In this document: positions 44,989-53,487 of the stretch, in pieces
Numbering within the stretch: the stretch's first letter is position 1
Layout of the letters: each line of letters opens with the position of its first letter
Assembly (NCBI GenBank): GCA_050248955.1
Contig: JBFWRK010000004.1
Span: 124,001 to 188,000 of the forward strand
DNA from: JBFWRK01 sp050248955
Lineage (GTDB): Bacteria; Actinomycetota; Acidimicrobiia; Acidimicrobiales; Ilumatobacteraceae
Direction of reading: 5' to 3'
Length of the DNA stretch: 64,000 nt
Position numbers and translations under genes: made by a program
The notes under the pieces: generated by a model
The model's database searches: none
What the model was told of the DNA's origin: nothing
What the model saw: the letters and a program-made list of their open reading frames with translations, nothing else

Positions 44989-45461
44989 CCCGGGCGGCGT
45001 CGCCGCCGAAGCGGAGGCGGAGGCCGGCCTTCTGCACCTTGTCCATCGCGTTGCGCGGCAGCCTCGGCACCAGTTCGAGCCGCTCGGGGAACTTCGCGTG
45101 CTCAGCCCGGCGGCGCGCAGGTGATCACAGAGCTCGCGCAACGTCGGCGGCCGCGCCGGGTCGGTCGGCACGACGACCGCGCAGGCGAGCTCGCCCGTCG
45201 CCTCGTGCGGCAGGCCGATCACCGCGACGTCCTGCACCGCCGGGTGCTGGTGGAGTTCGGCAGCTGCCACGACACGACGACACCTCGCCGGACACCGTGA
45301 TCGCGGGCGAGTGCTCCGGCGACGAGCAGGGTCCGATCGTGGACGTCGGCGACCGTGAGCTCGACGCCGCGCTCGTCGACGACGAAGCGCGCGTCCGGCT
45401 GTGTGGCGCCGCGCGCCTCCAGCAGCCCCCAGACGCTCGCGGATCTTGGTGACACCACCAT
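44989..45461 (-). pseudogene. remnant of an acyl-CoA ligase with a large internal deletion
   Basis: The minus strand from ATG 45461 reads as the N-terminus of an AMP-forming ligase (SVWGLLEARGATQPDARFVV, then VVVSWQLP). It joins at about 45261, in another frame, to a C-terminal ligase segment (ELHQHPAVQDVAVIGLPHE). A second frame change near 45095 leads into LVPRLPRNAMDKVQKAG, which contains the usual terminal Lys region. About 350 residues, including the ATP-binding loop, are missing. The N-terminal part shares VVSWQLP with the ligase starting at 63634. It lies between the F420-type oxidoreductase and an enoyl-CoA hydratase. Confidence 0.85.
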
Positions 45462-45495
45462 CAGCACGTGCCGACGTCGATGCGGGCGAGCCGAC

Positions 45496-46278
45496 TCAGC
45501 GCTTCGAGCGGTTCTTGAACGCCTCGATCTTGTCGAGGTGCTCACGAGTCTGGAGGAGCTGGGTGTTGGCCATGCGGTCGATGTGGCGCGCGGTGCGACG
45601 GTCGGAGTCGACTGCGGCGTCGATCGCGATCTTCGCCAGTCCGAGCGCCTCCGCGGAGCTGGTGATCAGCTTGCGCGCCCACAGCTGCACGGCGTCGTGG
45701 AAGCCGTCCTCGGGCAACACCTTGTGCACGAAGCCGATCTGCACGGCCTGTTCGGCGGTGACGTTCTCACCGGCCATCGCCACCCACCGCGCCCAGTGGG
45801 GACCGACGATCCGCGTGAACCGGCTGATGCCGCCCGAACCGGGCAGCACGGCGAGGTTCGGGATCTCCGGCAACCCGAACAGCGCCCGCTCGCTCGCGAA
45901 CCGGAAGTCGCACGACGACGCGAGCTCGACGCCGATGCCGAGGCACGGCCCCTGGGCGGCGAGGATGATCGGCTTCTCGATCCGCTCGAGCTCGTCGAAC
46001 AGCTCGTGGAGGCGGCGGTAGTTGCGGCGCAGTGCCACTCCGGAATCGGAGTGGGAGCCCATCTGGCCGATGTCCTTGCCCGCCGTGAAGTACCGGCCCT
46101 CTGCAGTGACGACGAGCGTGCGGAGCGACTCGTCGTCGCCGAGGTTGCGCACGGCCTCGCGCATGACGTCGAGCATCTCGTCGCTGACGGCATTGAGCTT
46201 GCCGTCGCGCGTGAACGTGAGCGTGAGGACGCCGTCGACGTCGGTGCGCCGGATCTGGTCCTCCACGGGTTCGGTCAC
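45496..46278 (-). CDS. enoyl-CoA hydratase/isomerase family protein
   Basis: A 260-residue crotonase-fold protein. The oxyanion segments are GRYFTAGKDIGQM and AAQGPCLGIGVELASSCD, and the later loop GLPEIPNLAVLPGSGG fits this family. GTG 46278 overlaps the upstream thiolase stop as GTGA, so it is the second gene of a thiolase-hydratase pair. Longer upstream frames only read the thiolase in another frame. It would hydrate an enoyl-CoA just before thiolysis. The Asp in GKDI fits hydratase/isomerase members. Confidence 0.92.
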   Translation of the reverse strand: MTEPVEDQIRRTDVDGVLTLTFTRDGKLNAVSDEMLDVMREAVRNLGDDESLRTLVVTAEGRYFTAGKDIGQMGSHSDSGVALRRNYRRLHELFDELERIEKPIILAAQGPCLGIGVELASSCDFRFASERALFGLPEIPNLAVLPGSGGISRFTRIVGPHWARWVAMAGENVTAEQAVQIGFVHKVLPEDGFHDAVQLWARKLITSSAEALGLAKIAIDAAVDSDRRTARHIDRMANTQLLQTREHLDKIEAFKNRSKR

Positions 46279-47450
46279 AGCAGCTCCAAGACGAGGGCCG
46301 AGCCCATGCCGCCACCGGCGCACATCGAGACGCATCCGATCGTCTGGCCGCGCTTGCGGAGCTCGTGGATCATGCTGACGACCATGCGGGCGCCCGTCGC
46401 CGCGATCGGGTGGCCGAGGCCGCAACCCGAGCCGTTCACGTTCACGATCTCGTGATCGATCCCGAGGATGCGGGTCGATGCCACCGCCATCGAGCAGAAC
46501 GCCTCGTTGATCTCGAAGAGGTCGATGTCGCCGATCTTCATGTTGGCGCGGTCGAGTGCCTTCGGGATCGCCCGCGTCGGAGCGAGCCCGGTGAGCACCG
46601 GGTCGATGCCCACCGACGCCCATGAGATGATCCGGGCCAGTGGCGTCGCGCCGTGCGCGCGAGCCGCGTCGTCGCTCATCAGCACGACGGCTGCCGCGGC
46701 ATCGTTGAGGCCGGCCGCGTTGCCGGCGGTGACGGTCGCGTTCGGGAGCTCGGGGTGGAGCACGGGGAGCGAGGCGAGCCGCTCGAGCGTCGTGTCGGCA
46801 CGGGGATGCTCGTCGCGGGTGAAAAGCCGTGTGCCACCCTTCCCGTCGGACACCTCGACCGGCACGATCTCGTCGTCGAACCGACCGCTCGACACCGCGG
46901 CAGCGGCCCGACGGTGCGAGTGGAACGCCCACTCGTCGGCCTGCTCGCGGGTGACACCGGCTTCACGGGCGGTGTTCTCGCCGACGGTGATGCTCATGTC
47001 CCAGGCGGGAGCTTCGGGGCTGTCGGGGTGCGACTCGGGCGACCACGGCTGCGGGTCGGCGGCGGAGGCCGGGACCGACTTGAGCAGCTTCGGGCTGGAA
47101 CTCAGGCTCTCGGTGCTACCGGCGAGCACGATGCTGTCCATGCCGGCGCGGATGCTCGAGGCTCCGATCTGGATGGCACCGAGGCCGGCGGCGCAGTGCC
47201 GGTTCGTGGCCAGCCCGGGCACCCCGGTGAGGCCCAGCCGGACGGCGACGTAGCGGGCGAGCACACCGCCGCCCTGCATCGACTCGGCGAGCACGATGTC
47301 GTCGATCAGGTTCGGGTCGATGCCGGAGCGTTCGATGGCACCGGAGAGCGCGACTTGGGCGAGGGCCGCGGCGTCGACATCGACGAGCGACCCCTTGTAC
47401 GCACGCCCGATCGCAGTGCGGGCGCCGGCAAGGATGAGAGCGTCGGACAT
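46275..47450 (-). CDS. thiolase, acetyl-CoA acetyltransferase family
   Basis: A 391-residue biosynthetic/degradative-type thiolase. The nucleophile Cys is near 86 in NRHCAAGLGAIQIG. The substrate loop is NGSGCGLGHPIAATG with His near 347, and the second Cys near 377 is in SMCAGGGMG. The usual NGGA is replaced by NGSGC. ATG 47450 is used because GGAGGG stands directly upstream, and a family operator lies 10 bases beyond the start. It cleaves 3-oxoacyl-CoA with CoA in the last step of beta-oxidation, and is co-transcribed with the hydratase downstream. Confidence 0.94.
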   Translation of the reverse strand: MSDALILAGARTAIGRAYKGSLVDVDAAALAQVALSGAIERSGIDPNLIDDIVLAESMQGGGVLARYVAVRLGLTGVPGLATNRHCAAGLGAIQIGASSIRAGMDSIVLAGSTESLSSSPKLLKSVPASAADPQPWSPESHPDSPEAPAWDMSITVGENTAREAGVTREQADEWAFHSHRRAAAAVSSGRFDDEIVPVEVSDGKGGTRLFTRDEHPRADTTLERLASLPVLHPELPNATVTAGNAAGLNDAAAAVVLMSDDAARAHGATPLARIISWASVGIDPVLTGLAPTRAIPKALDRANMKIGDIDLFEINEAFCSMAVASTRILGIDHEIVNVNGSGCGLGHPIAATGARMVVSMIHELRKRGQTIGCVSMCAGGGMGSALVLELL

Positions 47451-47460
47451 CCCTCCATCT

Positions 47461-47474
47461 TGACACAAGTGTCA
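47461..47474. promoter_or_regulatory. operator, TGAC-N6-GTCA family
   Basis: TGACACAAGTGTCA, extended TTGAC...GTCAGA, is an exact dyad 10 bases upstream of the thiolase start (47450, minus strand), with the ribosome site between them. Transcription must start in or just before the site, so a bound repressor would block it directly. Confidence 0.8.
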
Positions 47475-47514
47475 GATAGCCGCCAGGTGTGGTCGCCCAC
47501 GACCGTGCTCGTGG

Positions 47515-48282
47515 TCAGCCCATGTGGACGTCGCCGTCCATCTGCACACCCCCGTCCGCCGTGGTCAGGTCGCCGTTGATGAACGACGACTCACCGCTGG
47601 CGAGGAAGAGTGCGGTCGCGGCGATCTGCATCGGGTTGCCGATGCCACCGATGCGGTCGCCCGTGAGCCCGACACCGGAGTCACCGCGCCCGCTCACCAC
47701 GCGGCCGACGATGATCGCGTTGCAGCGGATGCCGTGGGGTGCGCCCTCCACAGCGAGCACCCTGGTGACGGCGTTCATCCCACCCTTGGCCGCGGCGTAG
47801 GCGCCGAACCCCGTGTAGCCCTTCGTCGACTGGCCCGACGAGATGTTCACGATCGCAGCGCCCTCGGCTGCCTGCAGGTGCGGCCATGCGTACTTCGACG
47901 CCCAGAACACGTTGCCGGTGAGCGTGCCGGTCAGGATCGTGCTCCACTCCTCCGTCGTGTACTCGTGCAACGGCTTGACCGTCGTCGCGACGGTGGCCGT
48001 GGGCGCGGCGTTGTTGATCAGCGTGCTGAGGCCCCCGAAGCGATCGACGACTGCGGCGACGACGTCGCGGACGCTGGCCTCGTCGGTGATGTCGAGCGCG
48101 AAGAACTCCGCGTCTCCACCGCTCGCACGAATGCCGTCGACGACCTTCTGACCGCGCTCGACCGTCCGGCCGGTCACGGCGACCTTCGCCCCCTCGGCGG
48201 CGAACAGTTCGGCGATCGAACGTCCGATCCCGCGCGTCGACCCCGACACCAGCGCGATTCGTCCCTCCAGGCGACCAGCCAT
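47515..48282 (-). CDS. short-chain dehydrogenase/reductase
   Basis: A 255-residue SDR. The cofactor motif is SGSTRGIGRSIAELF, NNAAPTA lies near 89-95, the Ser is in NISSGQSTKG, and YxxxK is YAAAKGG. A basic residue after strand 2 (TGRT) suggests NADP. Its tail ends in TADGGVQMDGDVHMG. It is monocistronic, downstream of nothing, with a family operator 59 bases upstream. The 40-base gap to the thiolase operator holds no gene. Confidence 0.91.
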   Translation of the reverse strand: MAGRLEGRIALVSGSTRGIGRSIAELFAAEGAKVAVTGRTVERGQKVVDGIRASGGDAEFFALDITDEASVRDVVAAVVDRFGGLSTLINNAAPTATVATTVKPLHEYTTEEWSTILTGTLTGNVFWASKYAWPHLQAAEGAAIVNISSGQSTKGYTGFGAYAAAKGGMNAVTRVLAVEGAPHGIRCNAIIVGRVVSGRGDSGVGLTGDRIGGIGNPMQIAATALFLASGESSFINGDLTTADGGVQMDGDVHMG

Positions 48283-48341
48283 GACAACCCTCCCCGAGTC
48301 GGACCCCGAAGGACATCGGGGTACCCGGGCGCCACCGTAGT

Positions 48342-48355
48342 TGACGGCTCTGTCA
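48342..48355. promoter_or_regulatory. operator, TGAC-N6-GTCA family
   Basis: TGACGGCTCTGTCA, extended TTGAC...GTCAGA, is exact in both arms with a less symmetric core. It is 59 bases upstream of the SDR start (48282, minus) and just past the stop of the hydratase at 48372, so it can only serve the SDR. Confidence 0.7.
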
Positions 48356-48371
48356 GATCACGACGGCAGGC

Positions 48372-49148
48372 TCAGCGTCCGAGGAAGTTCGGCGGCCGGC
48401 GCTCCGCCGTGGCAGCGACGCCCTCGCGGTAGTCGTCCGTGCGTCGGAGCACCTGCTGCGCGGCGTGCTCGACGGCGGTCGCCGCACTCACCTCGGCTAC
48501 GAGACCACCCCGCATCGTGCGCCTGATCGCCCGCACTGCGAGCGGTGCCGACTCGGCGATCTCACGGGCCAGGTCGTGCGCACCCTCGCGGAGCCGCTCC
48601 GCGGGAACGAGCCGATCGCAGAGCCCGATCGCAAGTGCTTCCTCGCCGTGGACCCGACGGCCCGTGTACAGCATCTCGAGCGCGCGCTGCTCTCCCACCA
48701 CCCGGGGCAGCGTGGCCGTGAGCCCGAACCCCTGGTGGAACCCGAGCCGCGCGAAGGTCGCACCGAACCGCGCCTCTGCGCACGCCACACGGAAGTCGGC
48801 TGCCAGCGCAAGCCCGAGGCCGGCGCCGATCGCCGCTCCCTGCACGGCGGCCACGATCGGGATGCTGCCGGTGAACAACCGGGCGACCTGTTCGTAGAGC
48901 GGGTTGCGATCACCGGTCGGCAGGTCGTCGGCGCGCGGGCTCAATCGGGCGCCGGCGCAGAAGTGCTTGCCGTTCGAGACCAGCATGATCGCCCGGCACG
49001 AGACGTCGTCCTCGAGCTCGTCGAGCGCGTCGGCGATGCCGGCCGCAAGCTCGACGTCGATGTAGTTCTCGGGAGCTCGGTCGATCTCGATGGTGGCGAC
49101 GTGGTCGTCGCCCATCGACACCCTCAGGTCTTGCGCGACGGCAGCCAT
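48372..49148 (-). CDS. enoyl-CoA hydratase/isomerase family protein
   Basis: A 258-residue crotonase-fold protein. The oxyanion segments are GKHFCAGARLSPRA and AVQGAAIGAGLGLALAAD, and FARLGFHQGFGLTATLP replaces the commoner PE-containing loop. Thus the usual first catalytic Glu is not obvious, and an isomerase, hydrolase or non-standard hydratase role is possible. Its end EGVAATAERRPPNFLGR is typical of the family. It is a single gene with no operator of the common type in front; a 13-base tandem repeat lies upstream at 49179. Confidence 0.88.
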   Translation of the reverse strand: MAAVAQDLRVSMGDDHVATIEIDRAPENYIDVELAAGIADALDELEDDVSCRAIMLVSNGKHFCAGARLSPRADDLPTGDRNPLYEQVARLFTGSIPIVAAVQGAAIGAGLGLALAADFRVACAEARFGATFARLGFHQGFGLTATLPRVVGEQRALEMLYTGRRVHGEEALAIGLCDRLVPAERLREGAHDLAREIAESAPLAVRAIRRTMRGGLVAEVSAATAVEHAAQQVLRRTDDYREGVAATAERRPPNFLGR

Positions 49149-49178
49149 GATGTCCGATCTTCGCTCGCGAGCGCGCCG

Positions 49179-49230
49179 CCGGACGAACTGCCCGGACGAA
49201 CTGCCCGGACGAACTGGCCGGACGCACTGC
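49179..49230 (+). repeat. 13-base tandem repeat, four copies
   Basis: Four copies of CCGGACGAACTGC or close variants lie back to back in the divergent gap between the hydratase (start 49148, minus) and the DUF2889 gene (49279, plus). There are no spacers, so it is not a CRISPR array. It may space or modulate the two promoters. Confidence 0.85.
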
Positions 49231-49278
49231 CGGGTGCCGCCTACCGCTGCCGCCTCTGCTTACATCGGACGGGTGACG

Positions 49279-49959
49279 ATGATCGCGACCGACCCGATCC
49301 TGCTGCCCGACCCCGAGGGCCTGGAGGTCCTCCACGACCGCGAGTACCGAGTGCGGGCCTATCGGTTGGGCGACGACCGCATCCTCATCAGGGGTGCCGT
49401 TCGCGACCAGAAGCCGCCGGGGCTGTACATCCGCTCCGATCCCGAACCGATGACGATCCACCACATGCAGGTGGACGTCGAGGTCTCGTTCCCCGGTCTC
49501 GAGATCCTCGACGTCGCGGTGCGCTTCGAGATGCACCCGCGTGACGAGTGCCCGACGATCGTCGAGCACTACGAGCATCTCGTCGGTCTCTCCATCGCCC
49601 GCGGCTTCACCCACAAGGTGCGCGAGCTGTTCGGAGGTCCGCGTGGGTGCACGCACACCACGGCGCTGCTGCAGGCGATGGCGCCGGTCGCGGTGCAGTG
49701 CTTCTACTCGATGCGCGCCGCGCAGGCCCGCATCGACGGCACGCCCGACCCGATGCTCGACGGCGACCGCTACGCGCGCGACCAGACGTGGCGCATGAAC
49801 ATCGGCACGTGCCACGTGTGGGCGGCCGACGGTGAGGCGGTCGCCAGCAGAGAGGCAGGCCGCCCCGAGCCGGCGCCGGTCTTCATCCGGAACCGGCTCG
49901 AGCGCCTCGGCCTGCGGATGCCCGAGGGCAGCCGGCTCGACGACCTGCGAGCCGAGTGA
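49279..49959 (+). CDS. DUF2889-like protein
   Basis: A 226-residue protein that resembles the DUF2889 family, a group of unknown function often found near acyl-CoA and aromatic catabolic genes. It reads as a beta-rich N-terminal half (REYRVRAYRLGDDRILIRG) and a helical C-terminal half with the conserved-looking GGPRGCTHTTALLQAMAP, which has His and Cys in a possible active site or metal site. ATG 49279 is used; GTG 49273 would add two residues. It precedes the Ltp gene by 31 bases, with an operator between them, so the two may be transcribed separately. Confidence 0.75.
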   Translation: MIATDPILLPDPEGLEVLHDREYRVRAYRLGDDRILIRGAVRDQKPPGLYIRSDPEPMTIHHMQVDVEVSFPGLEILDVAVRFEMHPRDECPTIVEHYEHLVGLSIARGFTHKVRELFGGPRGCTHTTALLQAMAPVAVQCFYSMRAAQARIDGTPDPMLDGDRYARDQTWRMNIGTCHVWAADGEAVASREAGRPEPAPVFIRNRLERLGLRMPEGSRLDDLRAE

Positions 49960-49961
49960 TC

Positions 49962-49975
49962 TGACGCCAGCGTCA
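49962..49975. promoter_or_regulatory. operator, TGAC-N6-GTCA family
   Basis: TGACGCCAGCGTCA, preceded by TC, is an exact dyad with a fully symmetric core except two bases. It stands 15 bases upstream of the Ltp start at 49991 and directly after the DUF2889 stop at 49959. Confidence 0.75.
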
Positions 49976-49990
49976 ACTACGCTCCGCGAG

Positions 49991-51133
49991 ATGAGCAGAC
50001 GGGTTGCCATCGCCGGGGTCGCACTGTCCGATGTCGGGCGCGTCGATGACGCCACGCCGTACGCGCTCATGGCACAGGCGGCTCGCCGCGCGATCGCCGA
50101 CGCCGGTCTCACCGTCGACCAGATCGACGGATTCGCCTCCACCGGCCTCGGCACGATGGCACCGATCGACGTCGCGGAGTACATGGGCATCGTCCCCCGC
50201 TGGATCGATTCGACCGCCGTCGGCGGCGCCACGTGGGAGGTCATGGCCGCACATGCCGCCGATGCGATCAGCGCCGGCCATGCGGACGTGATCATGCTCG
50301 CGTACGGATCCACGGCGCGCGCCGACCTCAAGAAGGGTCTGCGCACGGCCAACCTGGACTGGGGTGCACGCGGTCCGATGCAGTGGGAGGCGCCGTACGG
50401 CCACACGCTGATCTCCAAGTACGCCATGGCCGCTCGACGGCACATGCACGAGTACGGCACGACGATCGAGCAGCTCGCCGAGATCGCCGTCTCGGCCCGG
50501 TTCAACGCTCGGACGAACCCCGAGGCGTTCGTCCGTGATCCGATCACGATCGACGACGTGCTCGCCGGGCCGATGATCGCCGACCCGTTCACGAAGCTGC
50601 AGTGCTGCATCCGGTCGGACGGCGCTGCTGCGGTCATCCTCGTCGCCGAGGACCGCATCGCCGACCTCCCGAAGGCGCCCGTGTGGATCCTCGGCACGGG
50701 CGAGAGCACGTCCCACATCTCGATGAGCCAGTGGGCCGACTTCACGACTGGCCCGGCCGCGATCGCCGGCAGGATGGCGTTCGAGCGCGCCGGCCTGTCC
50801 CCCGCCGACGTCGACGTCTGCGAGCTCTACGACGCCTTCACGTACATGCTGCTCATCACGCTCGAGGACCTCGGCTTCTGCGCCAAAGGAGAGGGTGGCC
50901 CGTTCGTCGAGGACGGCAAGCTGCGCCTCGGCGGCGCGCTCCCGACCAACACCGACGGCGGCGGCCTGTCAGCCTGCCATCCGGGCCAGCGCGGGCTGTT
51001 CCTCATCGTCGAAGCCGCGAGGCAGCTCCGCTGCGAGGCCGGCGACCGGCAGGTGCCCGACGCACGGGTCGCCTGCGTGAGCGGCACGGGCGGCTGGTTC
51101 TGCTCCAACGGCACGATGCTGCTGGGGGTCTGA
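49991..51133 (+). CDS. Ltp-type thiolase-fold lipid-transfer protein (putative aldolase)
   Basis: A 380-residue SCP-x/Ltp-group protein. The start VAIAGVALSDVGRV, CELYDAFTYMLLITLEDLGF, and LPTNTDGGGLSACHPGQRG follow the non-thiolase Ltp layout. It may cleave a beta-hydroxyacyl-CoA by retro-aldol reaction, as Ltp2 does. ATG 49991 is chosen from the operator position and length. Unlike the copy at 20624, no DUF35 gene is adjacent. The DUF35 at 53488, 2.4 kb away in another operon, could be the partner. An SDR follows 4 bases downstream. Confidence 0.86.
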   Translation: MSRRVAIAGVALSDVGRVDDATPYALMAQAARRAIADAGLTVDQIDGFASTGLGTMAPIDVAEYMGIVPRWIDSTAVGGATWEVMAAHAADAISAGHADVIMLAYGSTARADLKKGLRTANLDWGARGPMQWEAPYGHTLISKYAMAARRHMHEYGTTIEQLAEIAVSARFNARTNPEAFVRDPITIDDVLAGPMIADPFTKLQCCIRSDGAAAVILVAEDRIADLPKAPVWILGTGESTSHISMSQWADFTTGPAAIAGRMAFERAGLSPADVDVCELYDAFTYMLLITLEDLGFCAKGEGGPFVEDGKLRLGGALPTNTDGGGLSACHPGQRGLFLIVEAARQLRCEAGDRQVPDARVACVSGTGGWFCSNGTMLLGV

Positions 51134-51137
51134 GCAG

Positions 51138-52019
51138 ATGACGACAGCGCCGCGACTCACGGGTCGGACCGCGATCGTCACCGGCGCCAGCCGGGGGCTC
51201 GGCAAGGCGATCGCGCTCGCGTTCGCCCGCGAGGGAGCGGCCGTCGCGGTCGTTGCCCGCAGCGAGACCCAGTGGAACGAGCGGCTCCCGGGCACGATCC
51301 ACGAGACGGTGGCCGAGATCGAGGACGCCGGCGGCCGTGCCGTCGCGGTCGCCGCCGACCTGTCTCGCCTCGACGAGGTCGAGCAGGCCTACCGCTCGGC
51401 TCGCGCCGCGCTCGGCGCGATCGACCTGCTGGTGAACAACGCCGCGCTCACCGTGCCGGGTCGCCCGGCCCGAGCCGATGACGCACCGCGGGCGCCGAAG
51501 CCGTCGACCGAGCGAACGCGCCCGGCGGCGCCGTTCGGCTCGTTCCTGGACTTCCCGCTCACCGGCTTCCAACGCCACTTCGCCGTCGGGCTGTTCGCCT
51601 CCTACCGCCTGATGCAGCTGGTGCTGCCGGACATGATCGAGCTCGGTCGGGGCGCGATCGTCAACATCAGCTCAGTCGCCGGGCTCATCCCGGGCGAGGG
51701 TCCGTACGCGCATCCGGGACGGCCCGGTCCGATCGCGTACGGAGGCAACAAGGCCGCCCTCCATCACCTCACCCAGTGCGTCGCGATCGAGATGCAACCC
51801 CGCGGCATCGCGGTCAACGTGCTCTCGCCGAGCGAGCCGGTGATCACGCCCGGCAACCTCTACGCGGCGGCCGGCGAGACGAACTGGGCCAGCCCGGAGG
51901 ACTTCGCCGAGGCGGCGGTGCGCGTGGCGCTCGCGGATGCGAGCGAGACCACCGGCCAGCTGCTCTGGGACGCCGACGTGCTGCACCCCGAGCTCGGCCG
52001 CCGCGGCTGGCTCCGCTGA
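51138..52019 (+). CDS. short-chain dehydrogenase/reductase, with insert
   Basis: A 293-residue SDR, longer than typical because of a Pro-Arg-Ala-rich insert after the NNAA motif (about 104-136). The cofactor motif is TGASRGLGKAIALAF, the catalytic Ser is in NISSVAGLIPG, and YxxxK is YGGNKAA. ARSETQW after strand 2 suggests NADP. It follows the Ltp by 4 bases in one operon. It ends at a convergent hairpin (52043-52071) facing the amidohydrolase operon. Confidence 0.9.
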   Translation: MTTAPRLTGRTAIVTGASRGLGKAIALAFAREGAAVAVVARSETQWNERLPGTIHETVAEIEDAGGRAVAVAADLSRLDEVEQAYRSARAALGAIDLLVNNAALTVPGRPARADDAPRAPKPSTERTRPAAPFGSFLDFPLTGFQRHFAVGLFASYRLMQLVLPDMIELGRGAIVNISSVAGLIPGEGPYAHPGRPGPIAYGGNKAALHHLTQCVAIEMQPRGIAVNVLSPSEPVITPGNLYAAAGETNWASPEDFAEAAVRVALADASETTGQLLWDADVLHPELGRRGWLR

Positions 52020-52042
52020 ACCCATCGCCCCACGTGCTCGTC

Positions 52043-52071
52043 CGCCCGGTTGCGGATACCGCGGCCGGGCG
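52043..52071. terminator. convergent hairpin terminator candidate
   Basis: The 7-base arms CGCCCGG (52043-52049) and CCGGGCG (52065-52071) enclose an inner GCGG-ATA-CCGC hairpin. It lies in the 88-base gap between the SDR stop (52019, plus) and the amidohydrolase stop (52108, minus). There is no U tract. It could end transcription from both sides. Confidence 0.55.
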
Positions 52072-52107
52072 AACAAGCGGTTGGGGGGTGATCGGTGCGC
52101 GTGCGGG

Positions 52108-53373
52108 TCAGCCGGCGGTCGACGATGCGGCGGCGGCGTAGCGCGAGCGGTACTCGGCCTTCGTCGTGACGCTCGTGTCGACGTCCGTGGCGAGCGCCCG
52201 GAGGGCGCCGACCGTGGCCTGCTCCTTCGGCGTGTGCCGAAAGGCGTCGAAGCGGTAGAAGCGACAGGCGTTCTCCCAGGTGATCTCGTGGATCACGTCA
52301 TCGGTGAGCCCGGCGCCTTCGAACTCGGCCATCAGCAGCTCGGGGGATCTCGGCCACGTGGAGTCCGAGTGCGGGTAGTCGCACTCCCACGCCACGGTCT
52401 CCACACCGATGCGGTCGATGATCCGCAGGTTCGTCGGCTCGGTGATGAAGCAGCCGAGGAAGTTCTTCTTCCAGATCTCCGTGGCGGTCTCGGCGCCGAT
52501 GTCGAGATGGGTCCAGGTCTGGTTGACCATGTGCCGGTCGACGCGATCGAGCAGGAACGGCACCCAACCGATGCCGCCCTCCGAGAGCGCGACCTTGAGG
52601 CTCGGGAACTTTCTGAACGTGCCGCTCGTGATGAGGTCGGTCGCCGCCACGCCCGACAGCTGGGCGGCGAGCACGATGAGCTGGTCGGGCGGTGCCCCCT
52701 CCGGCCGAGTGAGCAGGTTGAACGCGCCACCGATGTGCATCGAGAGCACGATCCCGAGCCGCTCTGCTGCCCCGAGCACACCGTCCCAGTGGTCGCCGTA
52801 GAAGCTCGGCAGGCCGTTCGCGTACGGCGTCTCCGGGAAGCTGACCGTGGTGCACCCCTTCGCCGCGATCCGCTCGAGCTCGAGCACGCAGGCGTCGGTG
52901 TCCCACAGCGGGAGGATGCCCATCGGGATGATCCGGCCAGGATGCGAGCCGGCGAGCTCGTCGATCTGCCAGTCGTTGTACGCCGACACTGCGACCTGGG
53001 AGAGCTCGCGATCGGGCATTCCGGCGAGCCAGGCGCCGGCGAAGCCCGCTGCGGTCGGGAAGTTCAGCGAGGCGAGGACGCCGTTGGCGTTCATGTCGCG
53101 GATCCGCTGATCGATGTCGTAGCACCCGGGTCGCATCTCGGCGAGGCCCACGGGGTCGAAGCTCCACTCCTCGCGGGGCCACGATGCCACGGCGCCGAGG
53201 CCGACGGTGCCCATGACCTGATCCTGGAACACCCACTGGTCGACGCCGTTCTCGAGACGCACGAACCGCGGGCCCCGGTCCCGGTACTTCTCGGGAAGAT
53301 GGTGCTCGAACACATCAGGCGGCTCGATGACGTGGTCATCGATGCTCACCAGGATCATGTCCTCGATCTTCAC
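52108..53373 (-). CDS. amidohydrolase family 2 protein
   Basis: A 421-residue TIM-barrel protein, paralogous to those at 15439 and 58216. It starts SIDDHVIEPPDVFEHHLPE and has RPGCYDIDQRIRDMNANGV, SMHIGGAFNLL and ECDYPHSDSTWP as metal-site and barrel landmarks. It has an extra C-terminal segment of about 25 residues. It is a single gene with a family operator 25 bases upstream. The reaction is unknown; such proteins hydrolyse or decarboxylate cyclic acids. Three copies in one window argue for a shared pathway use. Confidence 0.86.
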   Translation of the reverse strand: MKIEDMILVSIDDHVIEPPDVFEHHLPEKYRDRGPRFVRLENGVDQWVFQDQVMGTVGLGAVASWPREEWSFDPVGLAEMRPGCYDIDQRIRDMNANGVLASLNFPTAAGFAGAWLAGMPDRELSQVAVSAYNDWQIDELAGSHPGRIIPMGILPLWDTDACVLELERIAAKGCTTVSFPETPYANGLPSFYGDHWDGVLGAAERLGIVLSMHIGGAFNLLTRPEGAPPDQLIVLAAQLSGVAATDLITSGTFRKFPSLKVALSEGGIGWVPFLLDRVDRHMVNQTWTHLDIGAETATEIWKKNFLGCFITEPTNLRIIDRIGVETVAWECDYPHSDSTWPRSPELLMAEFEGAGLTDDVIHEITWENACRFYRFDAFRHTPKEQATVGALRALATDVDTSVTTKAEYRSRYAAAASSTAG

Positions 53374-53398
53374 GGTGCTGCCCCCTCCGTCGCCGATC

Positions 53399-53412
53399 TG
53401 ACGAAACCGTCA
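53399..53412. promoter_or_regulatory. operator, TGAC-N6-GTCA family
   Basis: TGACGAAACCGTCA, preceded by TC, is an exact match in both arms. It lies 25 bases upstream of the amidohydrolase start (53373, minus strand). The remaining 75 bases to the DUF35 stop show no other feature. Confidence 0.7.
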
Positions 53413-53487
53413 AGTCGAGCGTACCCCCCGACACCGCACCACGCCAGCCCCGCTGCAGCGGCGGTCGGGCAGCGGCTGTCCGGGCTG

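Noticed and set aside
45496..46932. Longer start for the enoyl-CoA hydratase
   Set aside because: The extra N-terminal part is the thiolase read in another frame; GTG 46278 with its GTGA overlap is the natural start.
49179..49230. Possible CRISPR array
   Set aside because: The repeats are contiguous 13-base units without spacers and no cas genes are present.
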